Shown here: piece after piece, positions 24,300 to 31,235 of the stretch
How positions within the stretch are numbered: position 1 is the first letter of the stretch
Layout: every line of letters begins with the position of its first letter
Source: a virus
Virus record (IMG/VR): IMGVR_UViG_3300048687_000010
Coordinates: 1-46,298 of that record
Strand: one strand, 5' to 3'
DNA length: 46,298 nucleotides
The notes under the pieces: generated by a model
What the model was told of the DNA's origin: nothing
Seen by the model: only the letters and a program-made list of their open reading frames with translations
The model's database searches: none
Position numbers and translations under genes: made by a program

Positions 24300-24329
24300 T
24301 TGACAACGGTTCCTTGGATGTGGTATGAT
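24300..24329 (+). promoter_or_regulatory. Predicted sigma-70 promoter for the replication arm
   Basis: TTGACA (24300-24305) and TATGAT (24324-24329) are separated by 18 bases. A second overlapping TTTGACA lies 10 bases upstream. Transcription would start near 24336, upstream of the zinc-ribbon gene at 24449. Confidence 0.65.
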
Positions 24330-24448
24330 GAGGGAGAGGGAGCGGAGCGAGGGAGAGGGCTAATACCTTCGGCGCACCGACCTCTTGATTCACATCAGAG
24401 AATACGTGTTAGGGACACGCACTCAATCACACGGAATGGAGAAATCAG

Positions 24449-24826
24449 ATGGCGAAGAGGAAGCACACTCATCAGTATCAGAAGTCGTATCCGTGGGGCA
24501 TCAGGAACGCAGTCCAGTGGGAATGCGCACTCCCGGATTGCAGTCACTATCTGCCCAAGAATTGCTCAGAACCAGATGGCAAACTGTCAATCTGTCATGG
24601 GTGTATGTCAGAGTTCGTGCTCGACGAAGAGAATATGAAATACGATAAACCAGTCTGCGCAACATGCTCGAATCCAATCACGGATGGAGATATAATCAAT
24701 GAGCTGGAATTAGAGCGTCACATGATTCGCTCCACCATCGCTACCAGGACTGGACGCGCACTTGAAGAAGTGTCAGAGAGCGAGGTAGACCGGATGGTTC
24801 AGTTCAACAAACTGAAGAACATCTAA
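24449..24826 (+). CDS. Zinc-ribbon protein
   Basis: The protein has 125 residues. It contains C-x4-C ('CALPDCSHYLP'), 'SICHGCMSEF' and 'CATCSNPI', so several Cys pairs can bind zinc. The C-terminal 45 residues are helical and acidic. A GGAG ribosome site lies nine bases before ATG 24449. It is the first gene after the promoter at 24300. Small phage zinc-ribbon proteins often modify host enzymes, but no specific family is recognised. Confidence 0.75.
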   Translation: MAKRKHTHQYQKSYPWGIRNAVQWECALPDCSHYLPKNCSEPDGKLSICHGCMSEFVLDEENMKYDKPVCATCSNPITDGDIINELELERHMIRSTIATRTGRALEEVSESEVDRMVQFNKLKNI

Positions 24827-25100
24827 TCACTACATCAGCCCATCACGGCACCCATCACGGCATGGGACGAAGTAGATTCTAGTACTAGCACTAGTACAAA
24901 CGCCGGCCGGCTCGGTTTCCGAAGTCGGACCGAATCGGTCGGCGTTCGCAAGTCGTTGCAAACAGGGCACTTAGCCCCCCTTGCACCAGGTAGCCGACCT
25001 ATGGTAAGCTGGTATCCGCGGCGAGCGTTGGCCGCCTCTACTACTACCAATAGTAGCAGAGAGTAGTAACAGAGCTGGTATTCCGAGAGGACAGTCCACA
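24827..25100 (+). other. Structured noncoding stretch upstream of small genes
   Basis: No gene is seen. The stretch is dense in inverted repeats: GTACTAG-CA-CTAGTAC at 24882-24897, AACGCCG/CGGCGTT at 24899-24946 with an inner CGGT/ACCG pair, TTGCAAACAGGG/CCCCCCTTGCA near 24956-24986, and CTACTA/TAGTAG near 25040-25056. A tandem CATCACGGCA pair begins at 24841. It may hold a structured leader or small RNA, or a promoter that I cannot place with confidence. Confidence 0.5.
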
Positions 25101-25253
25101 ATGACGACAATCTACAGCGTATACGAACAGTGGCCGCATCGTGAAATCGCGTGTTTCCTCACGTTAGAGGATGCGCGCGCGTTCATGGTTTCCGCGAATC
25201 GGTATGGAACTATCTCCATGCCCATCATCATTCGCACCACCCGCAAGTCGTAA
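25101..25253 (+). CDS. Small hypothetical protein (50 aa)
   Basis: The protein has 50 residues: 'MTTIYSVYEQWPHREIACF', then 'LEDARAFMVSANRYG' and a basic end. A GAGAGGACA ribosome site stands before ATG 25101, the same type as before the next genes. The strand-helix pattern suggests a small folded protein. No family is recognised. It begins a run of tightly spaced genes leading to the SprT-SNF2 fusion. Confidence 0.65.
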   Translation: MTTIYSVYEQWPHREIACFLTLEDARAFMVSANRYGTISMPIIIRTTRKS

Positions 25254-25279
25254 CTCTAACACTCCGAAAGGACATAGCG

Positions 25280-25510
25280 ATGAATCGTTTCTTCTGCGTC
25301 GTCTGCAACAAAATCAAGCGAGTCCAGCACTATCCCTCCAACGTAGTAAATGTGGAGTCAGATACTCCATCGCTGCGTAAGGGTAGCTGCAACCGTCACG
25401 CTCATCCATCCACTCATACCGCATGGAAGCCTGCTAATGAGGTTCAGGCTGACGCGCGCTTCAATCGCATCAACACCGCCACCGCGAGCGCGTATAAAGG
25501 GGTGAAGTAG
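25280..25510 (+). CDS. Small Cys-containing protein
   Basis: The protein has 76 residues, from ATG 25280 preceded by GAAAGGACA; the longer frame starting at 25151 overlaps the 50-residue gene and lacks a site. 'FFCVVCNKIKRVQHYPSNVV' gives one CxxC pair, and a further Cys and several His follow, so zinc binding is possible. The C-terminus is basic and helical. The stop (TAG) touches the next ATG. Confidence 0.65.
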   Translation: MNRFFCVVCNKIKRVQHYPSNVVNVESDTPSLRKGSCNRHAHPSTHTAWKPANEVQADARFNRINTATASAYKGVK

Positions 25511-26182
25511 ATGGCAGCCCCACGTCGTAGCATCAAGATGGACTGCGAGGCTTGCCCCAACACGGAAATCATGTGTTCAGAGCACTTCGGCATGATGCTC
25601 TGTGATGAGTGTGTCGACAAGCAGAATTCCGCCACATCAATCCTCGCGGAGTCGAAGGTCATCGATTCAACGATTGTAGTCAAAGCAGACCTGTTCAACG
25701 CTGCTACTGTGGCGGCAGTCGAATTGAAGGGTGCCATCAACGCTGACGATTCGATTCCTGAAGAAGCGAAGGACATCAAATACACTGAAGAGTGCTACGC
25801 GCGCTTCAAGCACATGCAGGAAGTCATATTCCAGACCACAGCACAGGCCAATGAAATCATGGCACGGCTTGATGCTCAGAAGAGTGAGCTGAGGATGTGG
25901 CAGGTGCAAGTGCAAACCTCGGCGTCAACACTCGTGGCGGAATACAGGGAGAAGTTCAAATCCCTGACCATCGACATTCCTGCTCCAGTTAAGGCTACTA
26001 AGACCACCATCAAGTCTGCCAGCAAGTCGCCGAAGGCCCCGAAATTCGACCACATGGGTGTCAAGGCTGCTGCTGCGAAATACAATGTCCCCGCGAGTGG
26101 GATTCAGACGCTCGTCTACTCCAAGCACATGACACCAGAGGCGGCAGGTAAGCATCTGGCAGAGCTGATGGGCCTTCTGTAA
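25511..26182 (+). CDS. Protein with N-terminal zinc site and long helical body
   Basis: The protein has 223 residues. The N-terminus holds 'MDCEACPNTEIMCSEHFGMM' and 'LCDECVD', a likely zinc-binding knuckle. Residues 75-150 are helical coiled coil. A Lys/Ala/Pro-rich linker is followed by 'MGVKAAAAKYNVPASGIQTLVYSKHM', a possible helix-turn-helix-like end. It is immediately upstream of the SprT-SNF2 fusion and may work with it. The function is unknown. Confidence 0.7.
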   Translation: MAAPRRSIKMDCEACPNTEIMCSEHFGMMLCDECVDKQNSATSILAESKVIDSTIVVKADLFNAATVAAVELKGAINADDSIPEEAKDIKYTEECYARFKHMQEVIFQTTAQANEIMARLDAQKSELRMWQVQVQTSASTLVAEYREKFKSLTIDIPAPVKATKTTIKSASKSPKAPKFDHMGVKAAAAKYNVPASGIQTLVYSKHMTPEAAGKHLAELMGLL

Positions 26183-26214
26183 CTTCTAGTAACTGCATCC
26201 GAGAGGACAGAACT

Positions 26215-28293
26215 ATGACACGACAGGAAGCGGCACGAATGCTCAGAGAGAAGATGAATGAGCATGGTCTGACTGATTGGAGCGTAAGGCTCAATCAGAA
26301 CATGGATAGCCGGTATCTGGGACTTTGTAGCTACAAGGACAAGTGTATCATCCTGTCCGCCCATCATATCGACATCCATCCATCACCTGATGTCACGAAT
26401 ACCATCCTACATGAGATTGCACACGCACTCGTGGGGCCGGGACACGCGCACAATCAGGTATGGCAGGAAAAGGCCAAATCAATCGGATGTGACAACACTC
26501 TCCCATGCTCCAACCTGTCACTGTCACCGGACGTCATCGATGCTATCAGGTCTGGTGCTGATGTTGAGGTGACATTCGACGAGCATGTCGTGAGGACGCC
26601 GAAATACAAAATCACACGGCTTCAGGACAAGTGTGAGGTGTGTGATAAGGTGGCAGTCACCAAGTCAGAGAAATTCATCGAGACGGGAGACAAGAAGAAG
26701 CACAATCTGAAGCTCATCACTCTCGAATGTGGGCATGTGATGATGCGTAAGATTCCCAAAGGGACTCCGTTTCATCTGTTCCAGATGGGTGGCTCTGAAG
26801 ATTGTGTTCACACGTGGGAGAAGAACTCCTGCACATCATGTGGCAGGTTCAGACCATACCAGTTTCAATTGGAGGGTATGGCATTCCTTGAAACTGCTCT
26901 CTCCACTAACTCTGGAGCAGCATGTTTCGATGAGATGGGCCTCGGTAAGACAATTCAGGCTGGTGGAGTGATTTTCTTCAATCGTGCAGCACTGACACCG
27001 ACACTATGGGTGGTGAAGGCCGGGACGAAGTATCAGACCGCATCATTCATTCTCCATTGGATGCCGGGTCATTTCCCTCAGGTCATCAATACGTCGAAGG
27101 ATGTGTTGGTGCGAGGCTACACGCACTACATCATCGGATACGACATGCTGGTCCACAAATCACGGACACTGAAGAATGGGACCGTGGTCAACAGTGGATT
27201 CGATATCAAGAAATTCGACGATATCGGCATCAAGTGTGTGGTCCTCGACGAGTGTCAGCAAATCAAGAATGTAGACTCATCACGGACACAGATGGTTCGG
27301 CAGGTGGTGAAGGGTCGTAAAGTCCTACCTCTGAGTGGAACGCCGTGGAATAACCGTGGGACTGAACTCTTCCCTGTCCTGAACATGATTGCGCCGATGA
27401 AATTCCCATCTGAGGCGAAGTTCGAGAGAGATTGGGTGGAACACTACTGGGACGGCAATCGCTACAAGGTGGGTGGCATCGCTCGGCATCGTATCGCGGC
27501 ATTCAAGGAATACATCAAGGACATCTGTATCCGTCGGGAGAGAGCTGCTGTCATGCCAGAGCTTCCGAAAACGAACCGACAGAAGTGTGTCGTTCACATG
27601 GATTTGGTTCAGGAGAAGGTCTACGACGAGGCTGTCGACGAGTTCGTGAAGTGGTATGAGAGTCAGGCGGAGAATCTGCAAGGTATTGCAATCATCGCAG
27701 CCATGCAGAAGATGCGTCAACTGGTAGCTATCACGAAGATACCTGCCACGTTGGAATACATCGACGAGTTCGTAGAGGAGACTGACCGTAAGCTAGTCAT
27801 CTTCGCCCACCACATCGCCGCACAACAGCTAATCCATGACGATGTGTTCGAGAAATATAGTAAGCAATTTCCAGTCATGCAAATCACGGCAGATATGACA
27901 CCGTTGCAACGATGGGAAGTGCAGGAGAAGTTCAATAGCTCTAAGAGGGCCATCATCGTTGCATCAATGCTGGCAGCAGGTGAGGGACTCAATCTCCAGA
28001 CATGTTCAGACTGCGTGATGCACGAGCGTCAGTGGAATCCCGGTAAGGAAGAGCAGTGTGAGGACCGATTTGCACGTATCGGACAAGAGGCGAATTCAGT
28101 CAACGCAGTCTACATGCACATGGAGGGGCTGACAGTAATCGACGCGCAGTTGGACACGATGGTAGAACAGAAGAGGATTCGCTTCCACTCTGTCCACAAC
28201 ACAGGTGAGGTTCAGGCGTGGAATGAGCATGAGCTGATGAAGGAACTGGCTGCATCTATCGTTCGCGCACACAAGATGAAGCGCGCGTCCTGA
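26215..28293 (+). CDS. SprT-like metalloprotease-SNF2 helicase fusion
   Basis: The protein has 692 residues. Residues about 5-90 are a SprT/Spartan-like protease with H66-E-I-A-H70 and a further His at 77 or 79. Cys pairs at 140/143, 172 and 206/209 form a zinc-ribbon-like middle. From residue 213 a SNF2-family ATPase follows: 'DEMGLGKT' (motif I, 239-246), 'LDECQ' (motif II, 344-348), 'LSGTP' (motif III), then 'AAGEGLNLQ' and 'EDRFARIGQ' (motifs V and VI). Known Spartan proteases cut DNA-protein crosslinks, and SNF2 enzymes move along DNA, so joint removal of proteins from phage DNA is a reasonable guess. A GAGAGGACA site precedes ATG 26215. Confidence 0.85.
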   Translation: MTRQEAARMLREKMNEHGLTDWSVRLNQNMDSRYLGLCSYKDKCIILSAHHIDIHPSPDVTNTILHEIAHALVGPGHAHNQVWQEKAKSIGCDNTLPCSNLSLSPDVIDAIRSGADVEVTFDEHVVRTPKYKITRLQDKCEVCDKVAVTKSEKFIETGDKKKHNLKLITLECGHVMMRKIPKGTPFHLFQMGGSEDCVHTWEKNSCTSCGRFRPYQFQLEGMAFLETALSTNSGAACFDEMGLGKTIQAGGVIFFNRAALTPTLWVVKAGTKYQTASFILHWMPGHFPQVINTSKDVLVRGYTHYIIGYDMLVHKSRTLKNGTVVNSGFDIKKFDDIGIKCVVLDECQQIKNVDSSRTQMVRQVVKGRKVLPLSGTPWNNRGTELFPVLNMIAPMKFPSEAKFERDWVEHYWDGNRYKVGGIARHRIAAFKEYIKDICIRRERAAVMPELPKTNRQKCVVHMDLVQEKVYDEAVDEFVKWYESQAENLQGIAIIAAMQKMRQLVAITKIPATLEYIDEFVEETDRKLVIFAHHIAAQQLIHDDVFEKYSKQFPVMQITADMTPLQRWEVQEKFNSSKRAIIVASMLAAGEGLNLQTCSDCVMHERQWNPGKEEQCEDRFARIGQEANSVNAVYMHMEGLTVIDAQLDTMVEQKRIRFHSVHNTGEVQAWNEHELMKELAASIVRAHKMKRAS

Positions 28294-28320
28294 TTAACTA
28301 GACAAGAGAATAGAATACAT

Positions 28321-28346
28321 GGGACCACTCAATAGTGGGTGGTCCC
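28321..28346 (+). terminator. Hairpin after the SprT-SNF2 gene
   Basis: GGGACCAC pairs with GTGGTCCC; the inner CCACT/AGTGG can pair instead, so two folds compete. No T-run follows. It may limit read-through or stabilise the upstream mRNA. Confidence 0.5.
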
Positions 28347-28368
28347 GAGATACAGATAGGAATACGAG

Positions 28369-28713
28369 ATGAAATTCGACTACACGAATCCGGGCTACTG
28401 GCCGACACAAGAGGAAGTGCTAGAAGTGAACGCGCGCTCAATCATTTCAGATTGCCGCGCACTGATTTCTGGCACTCTAATTCCTCGCTCATTCGGTAAC
28501 ATCAGTAGCGTATGGTCGGAATACACACCTGATACAGTGAAGATGCGTAAGACTGATGTAGTGGACCGGATGCGCGCTCAGTCAGTGAAACTAACAGAGA
28601 AGAGAACTAGTCGAGCGCGCGTGATGAAACTGACTCGCATGTTGGAGCAGAATGGCATGGATTCTATCACTGCAACGAACAAGGCGTTAGACCTACTGAA
28701 AGGGACAAAGTGA
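28369..28713 (+). CDS. Hypothetical basic helical protein
   Basis: The protein has 114 residues. 'MKFDYTNPGYWPTQEEVLEV' starts it, and the rest is helical and rich in Arg and Lys ('KMRKTDVVDRMRAQ', 'KRTSRARVMKLTRMLEQNG'). A DNA-binding role is possible from charge only. An AGGA site lies upstream of ATG 28369. The stop shares one base with the next start (TGATG). Confidence 0.7.
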   Translation: MKFDYTNPGYWPTQEEVLEVNARSIISDCRALISGTLIPRSFGNISSVWSEYTPDTVKMRKTDVVDRMRAQSVKLTEKRTSRARVMKLTRMLEQNGMDSITATNKALDLLKGTK

Positions 28714-28889
28714 TGAAGCACTACATCGAGTTCCGCGTAGAACTACACGAAGACGCTCAGGGAGATGCCGTCAAGGTATTCGCTGATGAGCTTCAGGACA
28801 TCATCATCGATGCTCTGGACCCATCAACGGGAGCACCAGACATCTTCACTCAGGATGTCACTCACGAAGTGGTGAGGGTGAAGGAGTGA
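28713..28889 (+). CDS. Small acidic hypothetical protein (58 aa)
   Basis: The protein has 58 residues. It is acidic and reads as strand-helix-strand: 'MKHYIEFRVELHEDAQG', 'VKVFADELQDIIIDALD', 'DVTHEVVRVKE'. The form is like small ferredoxin-fold-like phage proteins. The start overlaps the previous stop; the stop overlaps the GTG start of the next microprotein. No family is recognised. Confidence 0.7.
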   Translation: MKHYIEFRVELHEDAQGDAVKVFADELQDIIIDALDPSTGAPDIFTQDVTHEVVRVKE

Positions 28890-28954
28890 CAGTCATAGGA
28901 TGGGTGATGCTCGTCCTATTCCTCATCATCGCCATCGCCGCAGGTTCGGACTAA
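28886..28954 (+). CDS. 22-aa single-helix membrane microprotein
   Basis: The GTG start overlaps the previous stop (GTGA), and AAGGA stands directly before it. The 22 residues are almost one hydrophobic helix ('VIGWVMLVLFLIIAIAAG') ending in SD. Size and overlap are like translationally coupled micro-membrane proteins. The function is unknown. It is too short to be certain that it is translated. Confidence 0.45.
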   Translation: MTVIGWVMLVLFLIIAIAAGSD

Positions 28955-28974
28955 CACTAGACTGGAGACTAGAC

Positions 28975-29367
28975 ATGACAATGCAGCAACTCTTCGACAT
29001 CGCAGCACCGGCTCTACTCGCACAGAACGCGCGGTCAGAGCGTAGCAACGACATCACCGACATCGATGGTGAGATTACGGAAGTCATCTGCGCGTATCGC
29101 GGCAAGGATGGGCTGAAGTGTGCTATCGGTCACATCATCCCCGACTCCATCTATCAGGAGAAGATGGAAGGACGCGCAGTCCTCGAACTCTACACGACAT
29201 ACGCGGACTTCAGAACACTCATCAGTGATGAGTGGGACAACGAGCTGCTGACGTTCCTCGACAAGCTCCAGAGCGTGCATGACAACTACGAGCCGCAGAA
29301 GTGGCGCTCGGCTCTCAGCGACTTGGCGTGTGACTTCAACCTCAACCTGATGAGCATCTACAAGTAG
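28975..29367 (+). CDS. Conserved small phage protein with CAIGH motif
   Basis: The protein has 130 residues from ATG 28975 (GGAGA upstream); a start at 28981 is also possible. It contains 'KCAIGHIIPDSIYQEKMEGR', a pattern I recall from small phage proteins of unknown role. The rest is helical and acidic. There is no membrane segment. It lies directly before the tRNA gene. Confidence 0.65.
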   Translation: MTMQQLFDIAAPALLAQNARSERSNDITDIDGEITEVICAYRGKDGLKCAIGHIIPDSIYQEKMEGRAVLELYTTYADFRTLISDEWDNELLTFLDKLQSVHDNYEPQKWRSALSDLACDFNLNLMSIYK

Positions 29368-29374
29368 ACTAACA

Positions 29375-29451
29375 GCCACAGTAGCCCAATTGGCAGAGGC
29401 AGCAGACTTAAAATCTGCAAAGTGTCAGTTCAAATCTGACCTGTGGCACCA
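29375..29451 (+). tRNA. tRNA with anticodon UAA (Leu), short variable loop
   Basis: Acceptor stem GCCACAG/CTGTGGC (29375-29381, 29441-29447). Anticodon stem GCAGA/TCTGC with loop CTTAAAA, anticodon TAA at 29409-29411. Variable loop AAAGT (five bases). T-stem GTCAG/CTGAC with loop TTCAAAT. The 3' end ACCA is encoded. UAA reads the leucine codon UUA, but a normal leucine tRNA has a long variable arm; this one does not. Confidence 0.9.
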
Positions 29452-29468
29452 ACTAGAGGGAGAATGAG

Positions 29469-29675
29469 ATGAAATACATCATCACAGTAGCCGTGGTCAT
29501 CGAGGCCAAATCACATGATTCCGCCGTGTTACAAGCCCTTAAGAACTTCAAGAAGGATGATGTATTGGGCACCGTGGAGATTCTCTCGGTCACACAGAAG
29601 GAGAATAACATCATGCAGCAGTTGGCTGATGCTATCGTTGAACTGAGAAATAACAAGAACAGGGAGACAGTATGA
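29469..29675 (+). CDS. Small hypothetical protein (68 aa)
   Basis: The protein has 68 residues. It begins with a strand 'MKYIITVAVVIEAKSHD', then a helix 'SAVLQALKNFKKDD', a strand and a C-terminal helix rich in Asn and Glu. This beta-alpha-beta-alpha order suggests a compact fold. A GAGGGAGAATGAG ribosome region lies upstream. No family is recognised. The stop overlaps the next start by four bases (ATGA). Confidence 0.7.
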   Translation: MKYIITVAVVIEAKSHDSAVLQALKNFKKDDVLGTVEILSVTQKENNIMQQLADAIVELRNNKNRETV

Positions 29676-30019
29676 ACTTCAATGCAGGCGACCTGATTGG
29701 ACACGAGCTGGCGAAGATTCAGCTCACTGATGATGAGATTGTATTCACGCGCACTGATGGGCGTGTGTTCAAGATGTATCACTCTCAGGACTGCTGCGAG
29801 AGTGTCTACATCAAGGAGATTGTGGGCGATGTCGCAGACTTGGTGGGAACACCGATTCTGGAGGCATACGAGGAGTCGAACCACACTGAAGAGGGATATG
29901 ACAGTGTTACGTGGACGTTCTACAAGATTGGAACTGTCCGTGGCACCGTCAACATCTCATGGCACGGAGAGTCTAACGGATACTACAGTGAATCAGTTGA
30001 CTGGATGGAGGTGAAGTAA
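29672..30019 (+). CDS. DUF7448-like protein
   Basis: The protein has 115 residues. 'HSQDCCESVYIKEIVGDVAD' followed by 'VGTPILEAYEESN' and 'VTWTFYKIGTVRGTVNISWH' with 'GESNGYYSESVDW' is the pattern of DUF7448, a domain common in phages and of unknown function. The Cys pair and conserved Trp/Tyr support the call. It is coupled to both neighbours by overlapping start and stop codons. Confidence 0.75.
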   Translation: MNFNAGDLIGHELAKIQLTDDEIVFTRTDGRVFKMYHSQDCCESVYIKEIVGDVADLVGTPILEAYEESNHTEEGYDSVTWTFYKIGTVRGTVNISWHGESNGYYSESVDWMEVK

Positions 30020-30312
30020 TGATGGCATTGAATCGCGTCAACAAGCAGGGCATGAAATACTACCTCGAAGAACTGAATGGGATGCAGCGCACGCGCGTGA
30101 AATCGCTGGACCTGAAGAAAGAGATTGTAGTAGACCACAGCATCCAGCGCATGTCGCAGGGCTGGTATGAGTGGACGATGGAAGGCGAGAGTATTCAGAA
30201 TGCGTTTCCATTCTTGGATGCATCGGAGAGAGAATTCCTCATGACAGGCATCCTCGACGACGAGTGGAATGACATGTGGACTAGCCGGACTACTGGAAAG
30301 GAGAATCTGTGA
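30019..30312 (+). CDS. Hypothetical protein (97 aa)
   Basis: The protein has 97 residues. Its parts are a basic helix 'KYYLEELNGMQRTRVKSL', a His/Ser middle segment 'VDHSIQRMSQGWYEWTMEG' and an acidic end. No domain is recognised. The start overlaps the previous stop (TAATG) and its stop overlaps the next GTG start, so it is translated within the same run. Confidence 0.7.
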   Translation: MMALNRVNKQGMKYYLEELNGMQRTRVKSLDLKKEIVVDHSIQRMSQGWYEWTMEGESIQNAFPFLDASEREFLMTGILDDEWNDMWTSRTTGKENL

Positions 30313-30488
30313 GCACTCTCTACATCATGTGTGACCATGCATACACCGTATACTACTACGGTTCAGTGATGGTCATTCACTACAATCTCATCGTGGGAGA
30401 TGAGCCTGGAATGGAGTTTCACACACATCAGTTGAGTTCTCAGGAACACAAGGAAGAAAACAATCGCATCATGTGGGAGAGGTGGTAG
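30309..30488 (+). CDS. Small Tyr/His-rich protein (59 aa)
   Basis: The protein has 59 residues from GTG 30309, overlapping the previous stop by four bases. It reads 'MSTLYIMCDHAYTVYYYGSV', then a strand 'MVIHYNLIVGDEPGMEFHTH' and a polar helix. The one Cys and several His do not form a clear motif. No family is recognised. Confidence 0.6.
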   Translation: MSTLYIMCDHAYTVYYYGSVMVIHYNLIVGDEPGMEFHTHQLSSQEHKEENNRIMWERW

Positions 30489-30490
30489 CT

Positions 30491-30808
30491 ATGACTGACA
30501 ATAAGAGAGACGACAGGATTCTGACACAGCGGGAACTCATTGCCGAACTCATGGGAATGATTGGCAACATGCAGGAGACACAGCGTCATCTCGTAGACTG
30601 CATGACCATGACCAATAAGCGTGTGGATACGCTCCACGCGCGCTTGGACGAGATGGATTTCCAGTTGAAGGGCACACCTCTCAATGATGTTGAGGGACTT
30701 CCCACCATGACGGTGAATCTCTCCACCATGCGGGAGTTCCTCGACACTCATTCGCATGGACGTACTCAGACTCTCTCACGTAAGGCTCGGCAACGCGACG
30801 ACAGCTAA
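30491..30808 (+). CDS. Coiled-coil hypothetical protein
   Basis: The protein has 105 residues from ATG 30491, chosen because GAGAGG stands eight to ten bases upstream. The segment 'LTQRELIAELMGMIGNMQET' and the following 'MTMTNKRVDTLHARLDEMDF' form a long coiled coil. The C-terminus is basic. It may be a scaffold or adaptor in the early region, but no family is recognised. Confidence 0.65.
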   Translation: MTDNKRDDRILTQRELIAELMGMIGNMQETQRHLVDCMTMTNKRVDTLHARLDEMDFQLKGTPLNDVEGLPTMTVNLSTMREFLDTHSHGRTQTLSRKARQRDDS

Positions 30809-30822
30809 TAGGAGACTACAGT

Positions 30823-30984
30823 ATGACCGCACTTCAGTTCCTCACCTCGCCGGAATTCGGTTGCTGCAACACGTCAGAGCTGATGGCACTGGCGCGCACC
30901 AACAAGGAGGACGTGGCGAAGCTCAAGGAATACGCCAAGGCCGAGATGGAGCGCAAGGAGATTCCCATCACGGAGAACAAGTAA
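30823..30984 (+). CDS. Small helical protein (53 aa)
   Basis: The protein has 53 residues: 'MTALQFLTSPEFGCCNTSEL', then a Lys/Glu/Ala helix 'VAKLKEYAKAEMERKEIP'. The Cys-Cys pair is near the N-terminus. An AGGAGA ribosome site precedes ATG 30823. It is the last gene before the structured noncoding segment at 30995. No family is recognised. Confidence 0.65.
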   Translation: MTALQFLTSPEFGCCNTSELMALARTNKEDVAKLKEYAKAEMERKEIPITENK

Positions 30985-30994
30985 TTCATCGAGG

Positions 30995-31206
30995 TTAGCC
31001 GCGTCCCTTACGCTGGCTAATGTGGGCACCATCCTGAGCCTGCGGTAAAATCAGGATTCAGTTTCCTAGTTCTGAATAAAGACTAGGGTTCATTCCACTA
31101 ATGGAATGGTTTAGTTAAGCCTGCTCTCTACTACCACTAGGTGTTCTAGTGGCGCCTAGAGTGACCTAGGTGATGTGAAAGATAGTAGAGAGTAGACTTA
31201 ACTGAA
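30995..31206 (+). ncRNA. Candidate structured RNA with five successive stems
   Basis: Stems: TTAGCC+GCG/CGC+GGCTAA (30995-31020); ATCCTGA/TCAGGAT (31031-31057); CCTAGT/ACTAGG (31065-31087); CATTCCA/TGGAATG (31091-31108); then a branched element from 31110 to 31206. The branched element has an outer 10-bp stem TTTAGTTAAG/CTTAACTGAA, an inner 10-bp stem CTCTCTACTA/TAGTAGAGAG, and two hairpins inside, CCACTAG/CTAGTGG and CCTAG/CTAGG. It has no open reading frame. It could be a small RNA, a riboswitch-like leader for the 31236 gene or a protein-binding RNA. Confidence 0.65.
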
Positions 31207-31235
31207 CGCTGCTAACTGATAGATAGGAGTAACTG

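Noticed and set aside
31114-31202. tRNA or tmRNA in the branched RNA
   Set aside because: The stem lengths do not fit a cloverleaf and there is no CCA end or T-loop.
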